Shown here: positions 21,121-33,426 of the stretch, piece after piece | Layout of the letters: every line of letters starts with the position of its first letter | Position numbering within the stretch: position 1 is the first letter of the stretch | Source: Monodelphis domestica | Taxonomy: Eukaryota; Chordata; Mammalia; Didelphimorphia; Didelphidae | Assembly: GCF_027887165.1 (NCBI RefSeq) | Contig: NC_077233.1 | Span: 222,241,845-222,305,844, forward strand | Length of the DNA stretch: 64,000 bases | Direction of reading: 5' to 3' | Translations under genes and position numbers: made by a program | Notes under the pieces: model-generated | The model's database searches: none | Told to the model about the DNA's origin: nothing | Seen by the model: the letters and a program-made list of their open reading frames with translations, nothing else

Positions 21121-21383
21121 TTGAAAAGTTTTATTGAAACCTTTCTAAATATTACAATTACTACCTGATAATATACCTCCCAACTCATTCAATGAGTCTT
21201 CCCGTTGAAACAAAGAAAGTATTCTCTCCCCTCTTTAAGATATTATAATGATAATAATAAGAAAATAATATATTATTAAGACATTATTTTGCATTTGTTC
21301 TTGTATCCCTAACACTAGACATGGGGGATAGCAAATGGCAAGCCCCTAATAAATACCCATTGACAAATGTACTATCAAACCAC

Positions 21384-22110
21384 TTTTTTTTCTTTTTAAA
21401 TTTAGAATATTTTTCCATGGTTACATGATTCACGATCCCCCTCCCCCTGCTTTCCACTCCCTCCTGAATCTGACAAGCAGTTCTACTGGCCAGCCCACTC
21501 TTAATCCTGTTTTTAATCTTATAATCAGAAAATTGATGCTGCTTTCCCAATACCCACCCTTTCTCTTCTCCTCTCTGACTTCCTTGCCAAGTTGCCATAG
21601 TAGCTTTGAAAAACAATCAAACTTCTAAAATCTTTAAAAAAAAGACAAAGTTGCTAATAAGAAAAAAAAATCTTTATCTTAATCAAGAACTTTATCGTTG
21701 ATTGGCATATTGAAAATTACATTTGACATCGACAGTTATGTTGATTGACATAGTGACTGTGTCTAACAGCAGATATAACAATCTGCTTTCCTAGGCTCTC
21801 ATCTTTCTATCCTAGGGAGGATAGGGTGGTACATGGCTTCATTTTGTCTTTGGGGCCAATACTAGTCATTATAATTATTCAAATTTACTTTAGTGTTGCT
21901 TTCATTTAATTATTTTCATCCAGTTTTTGTAGTTGTTATGTAAATTATTCTTTCTGTTCACTTCGGTCTGCATCATTTCATATGTCTTCTCATGTTTCTC
22001 CATATTTTTATTTGTATATTATAATGTAATGATATTTCATTACATTCATTTACCATGATTTGACCACAGTTACTCATCTCTGATAATAAATTTTAGTCAA
22101 AGGAACTTTT
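21384..22110 (-). mobile_element. Old L1 3' end
   Basis: tttccatggttacatgattc and 'ccccctccccctgctttcca' match the L1 3' UTR at 29755-29830. 21950-22060 ('ctgttcacttcggtctgcat') corresponds to the 'tctgcttattttactctgc' region. Heavily diverged, with no coding frame left. Confidence 0.6.
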
Positions 22111-22129
22111 TTTTCCTCAAGAACATCTA

Positions 22130-22450
22130 AGATTTAGAGAAGATAAAAATAAATATATAAGAACAAGAGCCATTTCCTTCCTCACGGATAAGTGGCCAAA
22201 AGATATGAACAGGAAGGGGGGAGAGAGGAAGAGAAGAAGAAAGAAGAAGGAGGAGGAGGAGAATTGAAGATTGAAGAAGGAAGGAAAGAAAATTATCAAT
22301 AGCCATTGGAAAGAATAATTAAATAACTAATAATGAGATAAATTAAAATTGAAACAACTGAAATTTCATCTCACATTCATCAGATGGCAAAAAAAAAGGA
22401 CAAAAGATATTGAAGTTGGAGAGATTATGGAAAGTTAGGCAAAACCAATT
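22130..22450 (+). mobile_element. Old L1 ORF2 fragment
   Basis: aagtggccaaaagatatgaa, then 'aatttcatctcacattcatc' and 'agatggcaaaaaaaaaggac' keep the order of L1 ORF2 code seen intact at 38070-38240. A purine-rich GA/GAA microsatellite (22215-22290) has expanded inside. Confidence 0.65.
22215..22290. repeat. GA/GAA-rich microsatellite
   Basis: ggggggagagaggaagagaa, agaagaaagaagaaggagg and similar purine repeats inside the old L1 fragment. Confidence 0.85.
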
Positions 22451-22598
22451 CACGCATAGAGTTAGAAATGTCAGCAGCTTACAAAAGACCTACCTCATTC
22501 CACCTGTGAACATTCTAACCTGATACAATAGATGAAAATGAAGATATAGTTACACACTTGGCTGAATAACAATGCTGAAGCTTGCTCAAGTATTACAT

Positions 22599-22890
22599 CA
22601 GAGGTGTCAAACTCAAGTCCAGAAGTTCTCTGGAACTAGATTAAAATGTAATGAGCAGTTAGGTGTCTCAGTGGATAGATCCCCAAGCCTGGGGCTGGGA
22701 GGACCTGGGTTCAAATCTGAACTCAGACACTTTCTAGCCATGTAACCCTGAGCAAGTTACTTAAGTCCATTTACTTAGCCTTTGCTTTTCTGTCTTAGAG
22801 TTGTTACTAAGAAAGAAAGGGTTAAATATTTTAATTTCTAATACAGTAAATGTTCATATGACACATAATTGATGCTTAATAAATGCTTAA
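22599..22890 (-). mobile_element. hAT-like MITE ('gtgtcaaactc' family), split by SINE
   Basis: It starts with cagaggtgtcaaactcaag and 'actagattaaaatgtaat', then a SINE at 22653-22822. The MITE may resume with aatttctaatacagtaaatg. It is related to the fragment at 628-790. Confidence 0.5.
22653..22822 (+). mobile_element. WSINE-like SINE
   Basis: ttaggtgtctcagtggatag, 'gggttcaaatctgaactcag', tail 'gaaagaaagggtta'. Inserted in the MITE. Confidence 0.88.
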
Positions 22891-22893
22891 AAA

Positions 22894-23776
22894 AACATTT
22901 ACCTTCTGTCTTAGACTCAATACTGTGTATTGTTTCCAAGGTAGTGTAAATTTTAGATTTACTCTACCCTGCTCAGTCTTTATAATTTTAGCAACCAGGA
23001 ATGTATACACCCCCACTTAAGGATTAAGTGTAGGGGAGGATGGTCTGTGACCTAAGTGTGCTAGCAAGTGACAAATCAGAGGCAACTAACTGACCTACTG
23101 GGCTGTCCAAAGTCAAGTTTAAGCCACCATTGGTACATGTGAGACACAGGAAGTGGTGTAAAGAACTGTCTTTATATTTCATGTCACATCCTGTGAGAGG
23201 GACTTTTGGGAGTCTTTGGCAATGGAACTTGACTTGGAGCTCAAGTGTGGAACCTCAGACAGCTTTCCTTAGATGACCAAGTGGTGAGTGATAAGGCTGA
23301 CTCCTCTTTCCCTTGACCTTTTTGAAGGCACCAGCTTCCAAGGAGGCCCCTCATCTTGGAGGAGACCTCGTGGCTAGAAGCCTAGCTAGATTTAATCTTC
23401 TGGGAAAGTCCCTTGGCTGAGGCCTCTGAACTCCCCCTGACTCAGACCAGGCCAGAGCAGATCTTCCCTTTCTCTCTCTCTCTCCCTCATTTTAAATTTC
23501 TTCCTTCTATTGTAAATAAACCAATAAAATTCCATTCTGACTTGAGTATTTCATTGGGATTTAGAATTTAATCCCTGGTGACCACTAAAAATATATATTT
23601 AATCTCAACCCAAAAATTTACCCTTAACAGCAGAAGAGCAGTAATGGCTAGGCAATGAAGGTTAAGGGACTTTCCAAGGGTCACACAGCTATGGAGTGTC
23701 TGAGGGCAGATATTAACCCAGGACATCCCATCTCTAGGCCTGACTCTCTAATTACTGAGCCACCTAGGTGCTCCTT
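22894..23776 (-). mobile_element. WSINE-like SINE split by a solo LTR
   Basis: The tail side lies at 22894-22944 ('tttaccttctgtcttagact', 'gtttccaaggtag'), the body and head at 23630-23776 ('gcagaagagcagtaatggct', 'gggtcacacagctatggagt', 'ctgagccacctaggtgctcc'). The LTR occupies 22945-23629. Confidence 0.92.
22945..23629 (+). mobile_element. Solo LTR, endogenous retrovirus (family A)
   Basis: It runs from TGTAAATTTTAGATTTACTC to ...CCCTTAACA, 685 bp. The flanks gtag (22941-22944) and gcag (23630-23633) fit a 4 bp target duplication, which suits a class I (gammaretrovirus-like) ERV. It carries 'ctttatatttcatgtc' near 23170 and overlapping aataaa signals near 23515-23527 before a T-rich end. 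No viral genes adjoin it. Confidence 0.88.
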
Positions 23777-23959
23777 CAGGCAATTTTCTTATAAGTTAAT
23801 GAGGTGTCATGAGCAAATCTCACTTCCACTTATTATGGAATTTTACATTTATTGACATGTAACATTAGTTGACATGTAAATTAGTTTTTGCAAGTGTGAT
23901 TCATGCTTCTTTTATTAGTTTTGCTATTTCATTTAATCATCAGGGCTATCATTATTCTT

Positions 23960-24157
23960 TTTTTAAACCTTTACCTTCCATCTTAGCATCAATAATGTGT
24001 ATTGGTTCCAACGCAGAAAAGTGGTAAGGGCCTGGTAAGGGGGGTTAAATGACTTGTCCAGGGTCATGCAGCTGGGAAGTGTCGGAGGTCAGATTTGAAC
24101 TCAGGACCTCCTATCTTTGGACCTGATTATCAATCCACGGAGTCACCCAGCTGTCCT
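23960..24157 (-). mobile_element. WSINE-like SINE, full length
   Basis: tttaccttccatcttagcat to 'ggagtcacccagctgtcc', all blocks in order, with some divergence. Confidence 0.93.
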
Positions 24158-25022
24158 CCATACTATTGTTATTAAGGTAGCACATAGCAGTTTATTATCT
24201 ATACACTATTTTGCTGTCTGTTGCTTATGCTAAAAGTGTGCATGCTTTGTTCTTTCATATGCTACATTGTTCATCATAAGTTTGGTTTTATTTTGCTATC
24301 TATAACCATTTGATTTTGTATTATGTAGCTGCATTCATTGTATTAGGATGTGAATATATCTTGTCCTACCTACATGGTCATTAAAACAGCTGGTCATGCA
24401 GTGCTGTGTATCATGTTATTTTTTTTTGTGTACGTTGGTGTGTATGTGTGCTAGGATCACTCTTGTTATTTCATAGTATTGATGTTTCTTTTCATGTTTG
24501 GGATCAATATTTGCAGATTTTAAGTGATCTTCAGATGGTTATTGCAAGGGACCACAACATTTCTGGCATGGGGGAATGAAATTCCTCCCATCTTTCCAGT
24601 TTATGGATTGTTGTCAGGGAGAATCAGGATGCTAGAAGCAACTATGGTAATGGAACACACTTTTCTTGAATTCAAAAGGACCCATGCATTTGAACTTGTC
24701 CCTGGAAGAGGATGCTCAGAAGGAGGACATGGAGGTACTTTTCTTAGCCTGGCCCAGTGGAGGATTGGGGGCAGATTGGGAGTTAGATTGCTATCTCTAG
24801 GTGACCTTTTCTGGGACTCGTGAGGGCTGTTGTTGGTGGCAATATTGATCAGGAACTATGGGACAGAGCCAGAGAGAATGTGAAGGGATGAAGTGGAGCA
24901 ATGAGAAAAGAGAGGTCATTGAGTCATGCCAGGCTTTGTTTCCTTTCCTTATTCCTGACTAGACCACTATTTTTGTTAATTGTCCAAACTATTCATATTC
25001 CTGGTTCCACAATTCCCTTCTC
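24158..25022. other. Unassigned sequence, no gene seen
   Basis: It includes a 99-codon plus-strand ORF (24524-24823), MIFRWLLQGTTTFLAWGNEI..., with no domain or splice context I recognise; it could be chance. No repeat family identified. Confidence 0.4.
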
Positions 25023-25025
25023 CCT

Positions 25026-25230
25026 CTTTTTTTTTAAACCTTTACCTTCCATCTTGGAAGCAATGCTGTGCATTGGTTCCAAGGCAGAAGAGTGCTAAGG
25101 GCTAGGCAATGGGGATTAAGTGACTTGCCCAGGGTCATACAACTGGGACGTGTCTGAGGCTATATTTGAACCCAGGACTTCCTGTCTCTAGGACTGGCTC
25201 TCCATCCACTGAGCTACCCAGCATGCCCCC
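25026..25230 (-). mobile_element. WSINE-like SINE, full length
   Basis: tttaccttccatcttggaag, 'agggctaggcaatggggatt', 'gaacccaggacttcctgtct', 'ctgagctacccagcatgccc'. Confidence 0.94.
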
Positions 25231-25995
25231 CCTCCCTCTTGCTAGAGAAGAGGTAGAACAAGGGGAAGACACTCTCATCCCATTCCCTACTCTGTTCCCT
25301 GTCTGCTGCAGTTTTGAGCAGTTAGCTTTCTAAAAGAACTATTATTCAATTGATTTCTGTTGCTTCTTTGTTTATTGCTACCATTTATATAAAAGAAAAC
25401 TCATGGTTATTAGCTCTTTGGGGAATTTTATTATCTGGTAGTTAATGTAATCAAGAAGAGGTTTTTGCCCTTAAAAATGCAGAAGACATTTTTTTCCTTC
25501 CTCAGCAAAGTGGGAAGAGTGGAAGGATTGTGGAGCCCGTAAGAGAAAGACCTACAAATCATTATCAACATCATCTCATCATCCCCTCTAGATACAAACT
25601 TTTATATGTATTACTCTAGCTGAGAACATCCTTCTTACACATCAGCATTGACTTTTACTGGCATGCGCATATTCAAGATAATATCCCATCCAAGCTGACC
25701 TCCACAATTCAGGAATTTTCCTTACAGAAGGAAACTTCCTTTCTCTACATGTGGAAACCTCCCTTTCAAATTTTAGACGTTTATCTTAGCTATCTATATC
25801 TGTGCCTCATGTGGGAGGCCATATTCTTCCATATTCTATATTTTAAAGGTGGAGAATGCTATATGCTATTTTACATACAACTATATATGGACTTACTTTA
25901 TAGCTCTAGCTATGGTTCTGTTAGTCATCAAATGTCACTGGAATCAGAGATACCGCCACTCTGTTACACTCCAAGAACAAAGAGGAAGGAGTCTT
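25231..25995. other. Unassigned sequence, no gene seen
   Basis: AT-rich, with no repeat I can name. Two overlapping plus ORFs (25749-26006, 25849-26109) run into the CORE-SINE downstream and are not credible genes. Confidence 0.4.
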
Positions 25996-25999
25996 ATGT

Positions 26000-26212
26000 A
26001 CAATAATTATAGCATTTACATAACATGCAAAACACTATTTGTGCTCTCATTTCTCCTCATACCAATCCTATTTATGTACATACTGTTATTATTTTTATTT
26101 TACAGATAAAGAAACCCAGGATTACCAAGCAAGTCTCTCAGATGAGATTCAAATTGAGGATTTCCTGATTCCAAGTCTGATACTCTATCCGTGGAACCAC
26201 GTAGCTGCTTAA
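26000..26212 (-). mobile_element. CORE-SINE with L2-type tail
   Basis: Reversed blocks: 'atagcatttacataacatgc', 'tcatttctcctcataccaat', 'tattttacagataaagaaac', 'gattcaaattgaggatttcc' and the head 'actctatccgtggaaccacg'. Confidence 0.8.
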
Positions 26213-26400
26213 TACTTTTTAATAATGGCAAAGAAATGGAAGAAATGTTGGTACTCTTTCTTTTGGATGAATAAATTGTAACATGAATGGAATATTATGC
26301 TGGAAGAAATGACAAATATGAATAATTCAGAGAATCTTGGCAAGACATGTGAACTGAAACAGAATGAAGTAAGTAAAATTAGAACAATTTACTTGATGGC
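26213..26400 (+). mobile_element. Old L1 fragment
   Basis: aatggcaaagaaatggaaga, 'atgaatggaatattatgctg', 'aaactgaaacagaatgaagt'-like and 'aaaattagaacaatttactt' match the L1 ORF2 end in order. Confidence 0.65.
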
Positions 26401-26439
26401 TGACTTTTTTTTTGACCTTTGATTTCATTAGTTCAGTTT

Positions 26440-26570
26440 CTGAATATAGAAACTACCTCTAAAGTTTCCTGAGGGCACGGAGAGGTTAAGTAATTGACTC
26501 AATTTCAGCAGCCAGTATCCAAAGCAGGACTCTGGACTGTGAGACCATTTCTATTATGCTATACTGTGTC
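26440..26570 (-). mobile_element. MIR-like SINE, degraded
   Basis: cacggagaggttaagtaatt, 'cagcagccagtatccaaagc', 'aggactctggactgtgagac' resemble the reversed MIR core and head. Confidence 0.5.
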
Positions 26571-28307
26571 TCAGTATGATTGCAATGATAGTGGCACTTT
26601 CAACCTCTGATTAATGTACTGTATAATTCTGAGTTCAAAGGTCTAATCCTAAAGCATGACAGCTAATGTATTAGAGAGGTGATAAAGTATGTATTTTAAA
26701 ATATGGACATTTTAATAATTTTGAATGAATTTATTTGTTTTGAAGGGAATTTCTCTTAGGATTGGAGATGGGATGGAGCAAGGCCACTGGAAAGTGTGAT
26801 TTTTCTTCTTTAGCAGCATTAATAAATATTTCAAAAACTAGTTAAATATTTTTTTATATTTTTATTTTTTCCAATTACATGCAAAACCATTTAAACATGT
26901 TTTTAAAAATTTTGAGCTTCAAATTCTCTGCTCCATTCCTTCCTTACCCTATTCATGAGATGACAAGCAATTTGATATATATTATGCTTGGGTAGCCCTG
27001 CAAAACATATTAGCCATGCTGTGAAAGAAAATACAGAACAAAAGGCAAAAAAAAAAACCCAAAACTTGTTTTTTTAAAAAGAATGCTTTTGATCTGCATT
27101 CAGATTCCATCAGTTCTTTATTGGAAGGTGAATAGCATTTTTTCATCATAAGTCCTTTAGAATTATTTTAGATGATTGCATTATTGAGAATAGCTAAGCC
27201 ATTTATAATCAATCATCCTACAATGTTGTTGTTACTGTGTCCAATGTTCTCCTGGTTCTGCTCACTTCACTTTGCATCAGTTCATATAGATCTTTCCAGG
27301 TTTTTCTGAAAGCATCCTGATCATCATTCTTTATAGCCCAATAGTACTGTCACAAGCATATATCACTTATTCAACCATCCCCCATTTGATGGGCCATTGC
27401 CTCAATTTCTAATTCTTTGTCACCATAAAAAAGAGTTACTATAAGTATTTTTTTACATATAGGTCTCCACTCTCCCAGAACCCCCCACCTTTTTTAATTT
27501 CTTTGGGATATTATCCTAATAGTGGTATTGCTGGGTCAAAGGGTATTCACAGTTTCATAGCCTTTTGGGCATAGTTCCAAACTGTTCTCTAGAATGTTTG
27601 GATCAGGTCATAACTCCACCAAGTGCATCAGTGTCCCAATTTTCCTACATTTCCTTTAAGATGTCATTTTCCTTTTATTAAATTTTAGCCAATATGTTAG
27701 GTATGAGGAAGTACCTCAGAGTTGTTTTAATTTGCATTTATTTCTCTAATCAAGTGATTTAGAGCATTTTTTCTTATACTATAGAAAGCTCTGATTTCTT
27801 CTGAAAACTGACTATCCTTTGATCAGTTATCGATTGGGAAATTAATTATATCCTTACATATTTGACTCAGTTCTTTTTATATTTGAGAAATGAGGCCTTT
27901 ATCAGAGAAACCTGCTGTAAAAAAATATCATTCCCCACCACCCCTGCCCCAGTTTTCTGCTTTCCTTTTACTTTTGGCTACATTGGACTTGTTTGTGCAA
28001 ACTCTTTTAATATAATCAAAGTAATGCTCTCTCTCTTGTTTTGTCATAAATTCTTCCCTTATACATAGATCTGACAGGTAAGATTTCCATGCTTCCCCTC
28101 ATTTACTTATATCATTCTTCATGTCTAAATTGATATCATTTTTTATGTTTATACATATCCATGTTGATCTTTTCTTGGTATTGACATGTTGGTCATGTTT
28201 TTGCCAAACTGTTCTCTAGTTTTCCCAGCAGTTTTAAAAAATCAAATATTGAATTCTTGTTCCAAAAGCCTGGATCTTTGTGCTTATCAAATACAAATTT
28301 TTTTCTT

Positions 28308-28502
28308 TTTTTTTTAAACCCTTACCTTCCGTCTTGGAGTCAATATTGACTCCAAGGCAGAAGAGTGGTAAGGGTTAGGCAATGGGGGTCAAGTGACTTG
28401 CCCAGCATCATAGGGCTGGGAAGTGTCTGAGGCCAGATTTGAACCTAGGACCTCCCATCTCTAGGCCTGGCTCTCAATCCACAGAACTACCCAGCTGACC
28501 CC
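28308..28502 (-). mobile_element. WSINE-like SINE, young, in L1
   Basis: A well-kept copy ('cccttaccttccgtcttgga' to 'gaactacccagctgacccc'). The flanks 'atcaaatacaaattt' and 'ttcaaatacaaattt' are the target-site duplication. Confidence 0.95.
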
Positions 28503-28659
28503 TTCAAATACAAATTTCTATGGTCATTTAATACTGTGTATTGTCTAGCTAATTTATTTTACTGATCCACCACTCTATTTATTAGCCAGTCCCAGATTGC
28601 TTTGATTATACTTTGTAAAACAATTTAAGATTTGATATGGCTAGGATCCCTTCCTTTAA

Positions 28660-28706
28660 TTATATATATATGTATATGTATATACATATATATATACATA
28701 TACATA
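28660..28706. repeat. (TA)n/(TATG)n microsatellite
   Basis: About 45 bp of tatatatgtatatgtatata-type sequence inside the old L1. Confidence 0.93.
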
Positions 28707-29734
28707 TTCAATTGATTCTCTTGCCACTTTCAAACTTTTGTTCTTCCAGAAGAATTTTATTTTTTCTAGCTCTATAAAATAATTTTGGGTAGTTGTTATG
28801 GCACTGAATAAGTAAATTAATTTTGGCAGACTTGTCATTTTTACTATGTTGACTTGGCCCACCCACAAGACATTAATATTTATCCACTTGTTAGAGATGA
28901 CATTTGTGTGAAAAATGTTTTTGTAATTGTTTCTATTTCGTTCCTGAGTTTGGTTGGCAGATAGACTCCTGAACATTTTATATTGTCTATTATTACTTTA
29001 AATGGAATTTCTCTATCTCTTCTTGCTGGACTTTGTTGGCAATATAGGAATTCCTTCCACATTGAAGGGGATAGGAGTATGGTGTCTCTTTGATCTGGAA
29101 AATCCATGTAAAATTTTTTGACTCTCCCTTCATACCTGAGAAGTCTGAATTTTTTCTTTTTCTATAATGGAGTGTTCTGAGTATCTCATGTTATACACAA
29201 TAGCATATATGTTTTATGCATTTAGGATTTACTACATTTTTAAAGGTATTTCAACATTTCTAGTCTTTGTGTGTTGTGTGCTGGCTTTTGCATTCTTTTT
29301 TGCAAAGCTTAGCTTTTCACATATTTGAACTTAAAAAAATAAATTGTGCATATTTATGGTATCAAATGATAAAAATATGTTGATGTTATGTAATACTATA
29401 CATATATTTTATGTATTTCTAAGTTTCTAAATTTCTGTTATCTTGCTGGCCTTCACACATCATCTGCAGCTCCCTCAGATTCCCATTTAACTTCTTATGC
29501 CAACCTGCAATATATTGAAACCTTAATGAGGAAAAGTCATAACGTGGAAGGGATACTGGTATATAGAAATACTGATTTATATGGGTTTATTTTATATCCT
29601 GCAACTTTGTAGAAGTTATTTCAACAAGTTTTTTAGTTGATTCTAACTGCCCCCCCTAAAATTAATTTTTAATTTTTAATCTATGTTTCTGTGGCAAAGG
29701 AATTGATTTAATGTTTGCACAAAGAAGTTATGGC

Positions 29735-30455
29735 ATTTTTTTTTTAGGTTTTGTTTTTTAATTTTTTCCCATGGTTCCATGATTCATGTTGTTTCCCTCT
29801 CCTCTCCCCCCTCCTGGAGTTGATAAGCAATTCCACTGGGCTATACATATATTATCACTCAAAACCCATTCTCCATATTATTCATTTTTGTAATAATCTT
29901 TTAAAACCCAAACCCCAAATCATATACCCATATAAGCAAGTGATAAGTTATGTTTTCATCCAGATTTCTACTCCTACAGTTTTTTTTCCCCCCTACATGT
30001 GGGCAACATCCTTTCTCATAAATCTCTCAGAATTATCCTGGATCATTGCATTGCTTTTAGTTGCAGTCAGTTACATCTGATGGTCCCACAATGTTTTAGT
30101 TGCTGTGTACAATGTTCTCTTGGTTCTGCTTATTTTACTCTGCATCAGTTCATGTAGGTCTTCCTAGTTCATATAGAAATCCATTGAGAAAAAAAAAAGA
30201 AATCCATTGATTCATCATTCCCTATAGCACAACAGTATTCCATCACCATCATATATCACAATTTGTTCAGCCATTCTCCAACCAAGAGACATCCCTTCAG
30301 TTTCCAATTTCTTGCCTCCACAAAAAGCACAGCTATAAATATTTTTGTACAAACAGATCCTTCCTCATTCTTTTTTATCTCTTTGGGATATAAACCTAGT
30401 AGTGGTATTGCTGGATCAAAGGGCAAGCATTCTTTTAAAAGGGAATATTCATTTT
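29735..30455 (-). mobile_element. L1 3' end, 5'-truncated
   Basis: The 3' UTR lies near 29755-29900 ('tcccatggttccatgattca', 'ctcctctcccccctcctgg'). The minus ORF at 30256-30558 contains CLPFDPAIPLLGLYPKEI, KNEEGSVCTKIFIAVLFVEA and GCLLVGEWLNKL. A SINE follows at 30453. Moderately diverged. Confidence 0.85.
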
Positions 30456-30649
30456 TCTTCAAACTCTTACCTTCTGTCTGAGAAGTGATTCTAAGGCAGA
30501 AGATTCTAAGAGCAGAAAGGACTGGGCAACTAGAATTAAATGATTTGCCCAGAATCACACAGCTAGGAAATATTGTGAGGCCAAATTTGAACCCAGGTCC
30601 TCCTAACTTTCAGTCTAGTGCTCTATCCATTGTTACTTAACTGCTCCAG
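30453..30649 (-). mobile_element. WSINE-like SINE, diverged
   Basis: aactcttaccttctgtctga, 'tgatttgcccagaatcacac', 'gaacccaggtcctcctaact', head 'ctatccattgttacttaact'. The flanks agggaatattc (30440 region) and aaggaatattc (30653 region) suggest a target-site duplication in the L1. Confidence 0.9.
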
Positions 30650-30939
30650 TTAAGGAATATTCAAAAGAGAATCAAGAATGCTTCAAGTCAATTTTCTATC
30701 AGCTCTTCCTGTTGCCTCTATTTATAGTATTTTTTGATACCAGTTGGAGAAAAAAACCACTCGTTACGGAGGACAAAGCTGCTTTCTTTGTGGATTTAAT
30801 TTGCTGCTTGTATTGGTTGCTAAAGAAATCCTCAAGAATGGTGAATGAGGCTACTACTTTTCAATAGGCAAGCTGATCCAACTACACGGTCCCACACCTC
30901 CCCATTATGTGTCATTTCACAGGTTCATTTTTTCCTTCT

Positions 30940-31205
30940 GACTTCTCTGGTCTTCTTCAAAGCTTAGTTCAAATTCTGCCTTCTGCAAGAGGTCTTTTAC
31001 TTCCTTCTGCCATCCCCACTCAGTGACTTCCCACTCAGATTAACTTCCATTTGTACAATATAGATCTTCTATGAAATATTTATTTGCATGTTGTGTCCTT
31101 CATTAGAATGTGAACTTCTAGAAGGCAGGGACTGTATTCTTGCTTTTTTTTTTTAACAATGTCTGGTATACAGTAAATCCTTAATAAATGTTTAGCGACT
31201 GAGTG
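30940..31205 (+). mobile_element. L2 3' end
   Basis: Ancient LINE2 blocks in order: 'gcttagttcaaattctgcct', 'gaggtcttttacttccttct', 'ttagaatgtgaacttctaga', 'ggcagggactgtattct' and 'ccttaataaatgttta'. Confidence 0.85.
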
Positions 31206-32270
31206 CTCTTGTAAAAACTTACATTCTAAAAGAATGACTTCCAATGCTATTTCTTGGTCTGTATCTAAATGTCTGATAGCAGACTAACAGCATCTTAAAA
31301 GTGCAATGTGCTTTGTGCCAATCCATAATACACATATCTATACACATACATATCTATTCATATCAACCCACTTCCACAAAGAAGCTAAGTGATACTGTCA
31401 TTGATGACCTTCAAGGTATATGTGAAATTTTCAAAATATGTACCAATACATTTATTTAAATGTTTTAATACATTTTCAAAAAAGCATTTTAAAGAAGAGT
31501 GCATTCTACAGAGTGTTCTAAAAAAGAAAGTAGGTCATTATAACATTTTTTTTAAAATGCACAAAAGAAAATAGAAGGAAATTTAGAAGGAAGCACAGGT
31601 AAGCAGGGCATTTTTGAAAGCAATATGTAAGGTTTTTTCTTTTAAGCAAGCTGTATGAAATGAAGATTCATGATTTCACAGCAAATTTACTATTCTGCTA
31701 TTAAATTTTTTTAAAATTTTAATATTCCGTTCCAAATCTCTCTGCCTACCTCCATTCCTCCCCCACTCACTGAGAAGGCAAGAAATGTGATGCCTTAGAG
31801 GCCAACATTTATATGGACCCAAAGAAGTGGTAGTACATTTGTTTGTCTATTTTGTAATAATTATATATATATGAAGTTGTTCTATCTGTTTTGAAAAGCT
31901 TTTTTTCTTAAGTGTTTAAGTTTAGAATAAAAAAATGTAAATTAAAGAGTTGAGAAATAATGAACATGGTGAGCATCAAATCACATTACCAAAAAAAAAA
32001 ATGATTATTCTCAAACACCAAAAATTATTTATCGATGTGGGAGCTATCCACATCAGTTATCTAAATACAATCAGACTGCCTACTTATTAGAGTAAATATG
32101 TGCTGGCCAACAGTCTACTCCAGAATTACCCTATTAAATAAGCTGTTGATGCCTAGCAATGGGAGCACTGAATTTTTCCATGTTTTGTGATCTTTGTGAG
32201 TTTTATCAGCTGATAAAACTAGTTTAATTTTCATGTTTCTGGTTATTAAAGAAAAAGATTCCTTTTAAAG
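31206..32270. other. Mostly unassigned AT-rich sequence
   Basis: A short piece near 31705-31790 ('ttccaaatctctctgccta', 'cctcccccactcactgag') looks like an old minus-strand L1 3' UTR. Nothing else recognised and no credible ORF. Confidence 0.4.
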
Positions 32271-32274
32271 AAGA

Positions 32275-32438
32275 TTTAGAATCTATTGCTTCCAAGGCAG
32301 AATGTTAAGGGGTAGGCAATGACTTTAAGTGACTTTCCCAGGGTCACACAGCTAGGAAGCATCTGAGGCCAGACTTGAACTGAGGACTTCCTAACCTTAG
32401 GCCTGGTTCTCTATCCACTGAGCCATAGCTACTCCACT
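32275..32438 (-). mobile_element. WSINE-like SINE
   Basis: attgcttccaaggcagaatg, 'tttcccagggtcacacagct', 'gcctggttctctatccactg'. The extreme tail is lost. Confidence 0.88.
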
Positions 32439-32557
32439 ACTGTTTTTTAATTAGAGTTCAATAGGGATGATCAGAAATGAGATGATTTGGAGTTAATCAC
32501 ATCAAAAAATTGAGGTCTGGTCTAGTAAACAAAGGCAACACGAATGTGGATGTCATG

Positions 32558-32800
32558 GAAAGTAGTGGACAGAACATGAAACTTTGGCATCATGAGACAT
32601 GGATCTGATGCTCTACTTTGGAACTTAGCTGTATAAACCTGATTAAGTCACCAGGCCATGCTTAGCCTTAGTGGGCTCATCTTTAAACAGGAATATGCCT
32701 CTTTACTCAAAGGATTGTTGTGAAGATGACATAAAACAATCCAGGTGAAATGCTTTGTAAACCTTAAAGCATTATGTAACAGTAAGTTATTATCCTTAAA
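32558..32800 (+). mobile_element. CORE/MIR-like SINE, old
   Basis: Worn blocks in order: 'gaaagtagtggacagaacat', 'cttagctgtataaacctgat', 'agtgggctcatctttaaaca', 'aggattgttgtgaagatgac', 'aatgctttgtaaaccttaaa'. Confidence 0.7.
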
Positions 32801-33426
32801 GTTGTATCTACATGAGGACTCAATGGGGATTTAGCTCTTTGCCTTTAAGTCTTTAAAAAGGAAGACTGGAAAAAACAGTTGTTTTTAAAAATGTTTGCCA
32901 AGCATTAAGAAAAAAATACACATTCATCCAATAGTATAAGATGGAAAACTTTAATTACATTTTCAAACATAAAATGCCAAATTTTAAATGGTATAATAAA
33001 TTACTGCAAAATAGAAAAAATGTATTACCTTTTCCTTGGGTCAATATAAATGTTGGCCTATAGGGACAATATATATTTGAAAATTTAAGTCTATAAGGCA
33101 CTTTGGAAAAGAAAGTGCTAAGAAATAATCATTGTGAAACATCTGATAGATTTAAAAATAAAAGATATGTTTTATTATTTATTTTATAAGAAAGCAACTA
33201 AAATTATATCTTATCCATTATTTGGACTTCAACACTGTCAATCTAAATGTTAATTTTTTTCTTCAAGAATGACTATTTGCATATTAAATTACAATCCGTT
33301 GAAAGTGGTGAACATTTTACTTGTGACAATTCTCTGATATAAAAGTATTTTCTAAAGTGTGTGGCCTTAGCTATTAGTTACATCACACAGAACCTAAGAA
33401 ATAGTTAAAAATCTTGGTTTTTCTAC

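Larger units (their letters stand above)
26850..29640 (-). mobile_element. Old L1, ORF2 C-terminal half plus 3' UTR
   Basis: The minus strand shows a long decayed L1: 3' UTR at 26860-27200 ('ccaattacatgcaaaaccat', 'gatctgcattcagattccat'), the ORF2 end at 27240-27900, then further ORF2 code. The minus ORFs at 28656-28976 (NVLWVGQVNIVKMTSLPKLI, FSAITTTQNYF) and 28880-29107 are L1-type, and 29530-29640 reaches the RT region. A young SINE (28308-28502) splits it. Many stops and indels mark it as much older than the copies at 2615 or 38057. Confidence 0.8.

Noticed and set aside
24524-24823. 99-codon plus-strand ORF
   Set aside because: No known family, no exon borders that join it to anything. 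Left as unassigned sequence.
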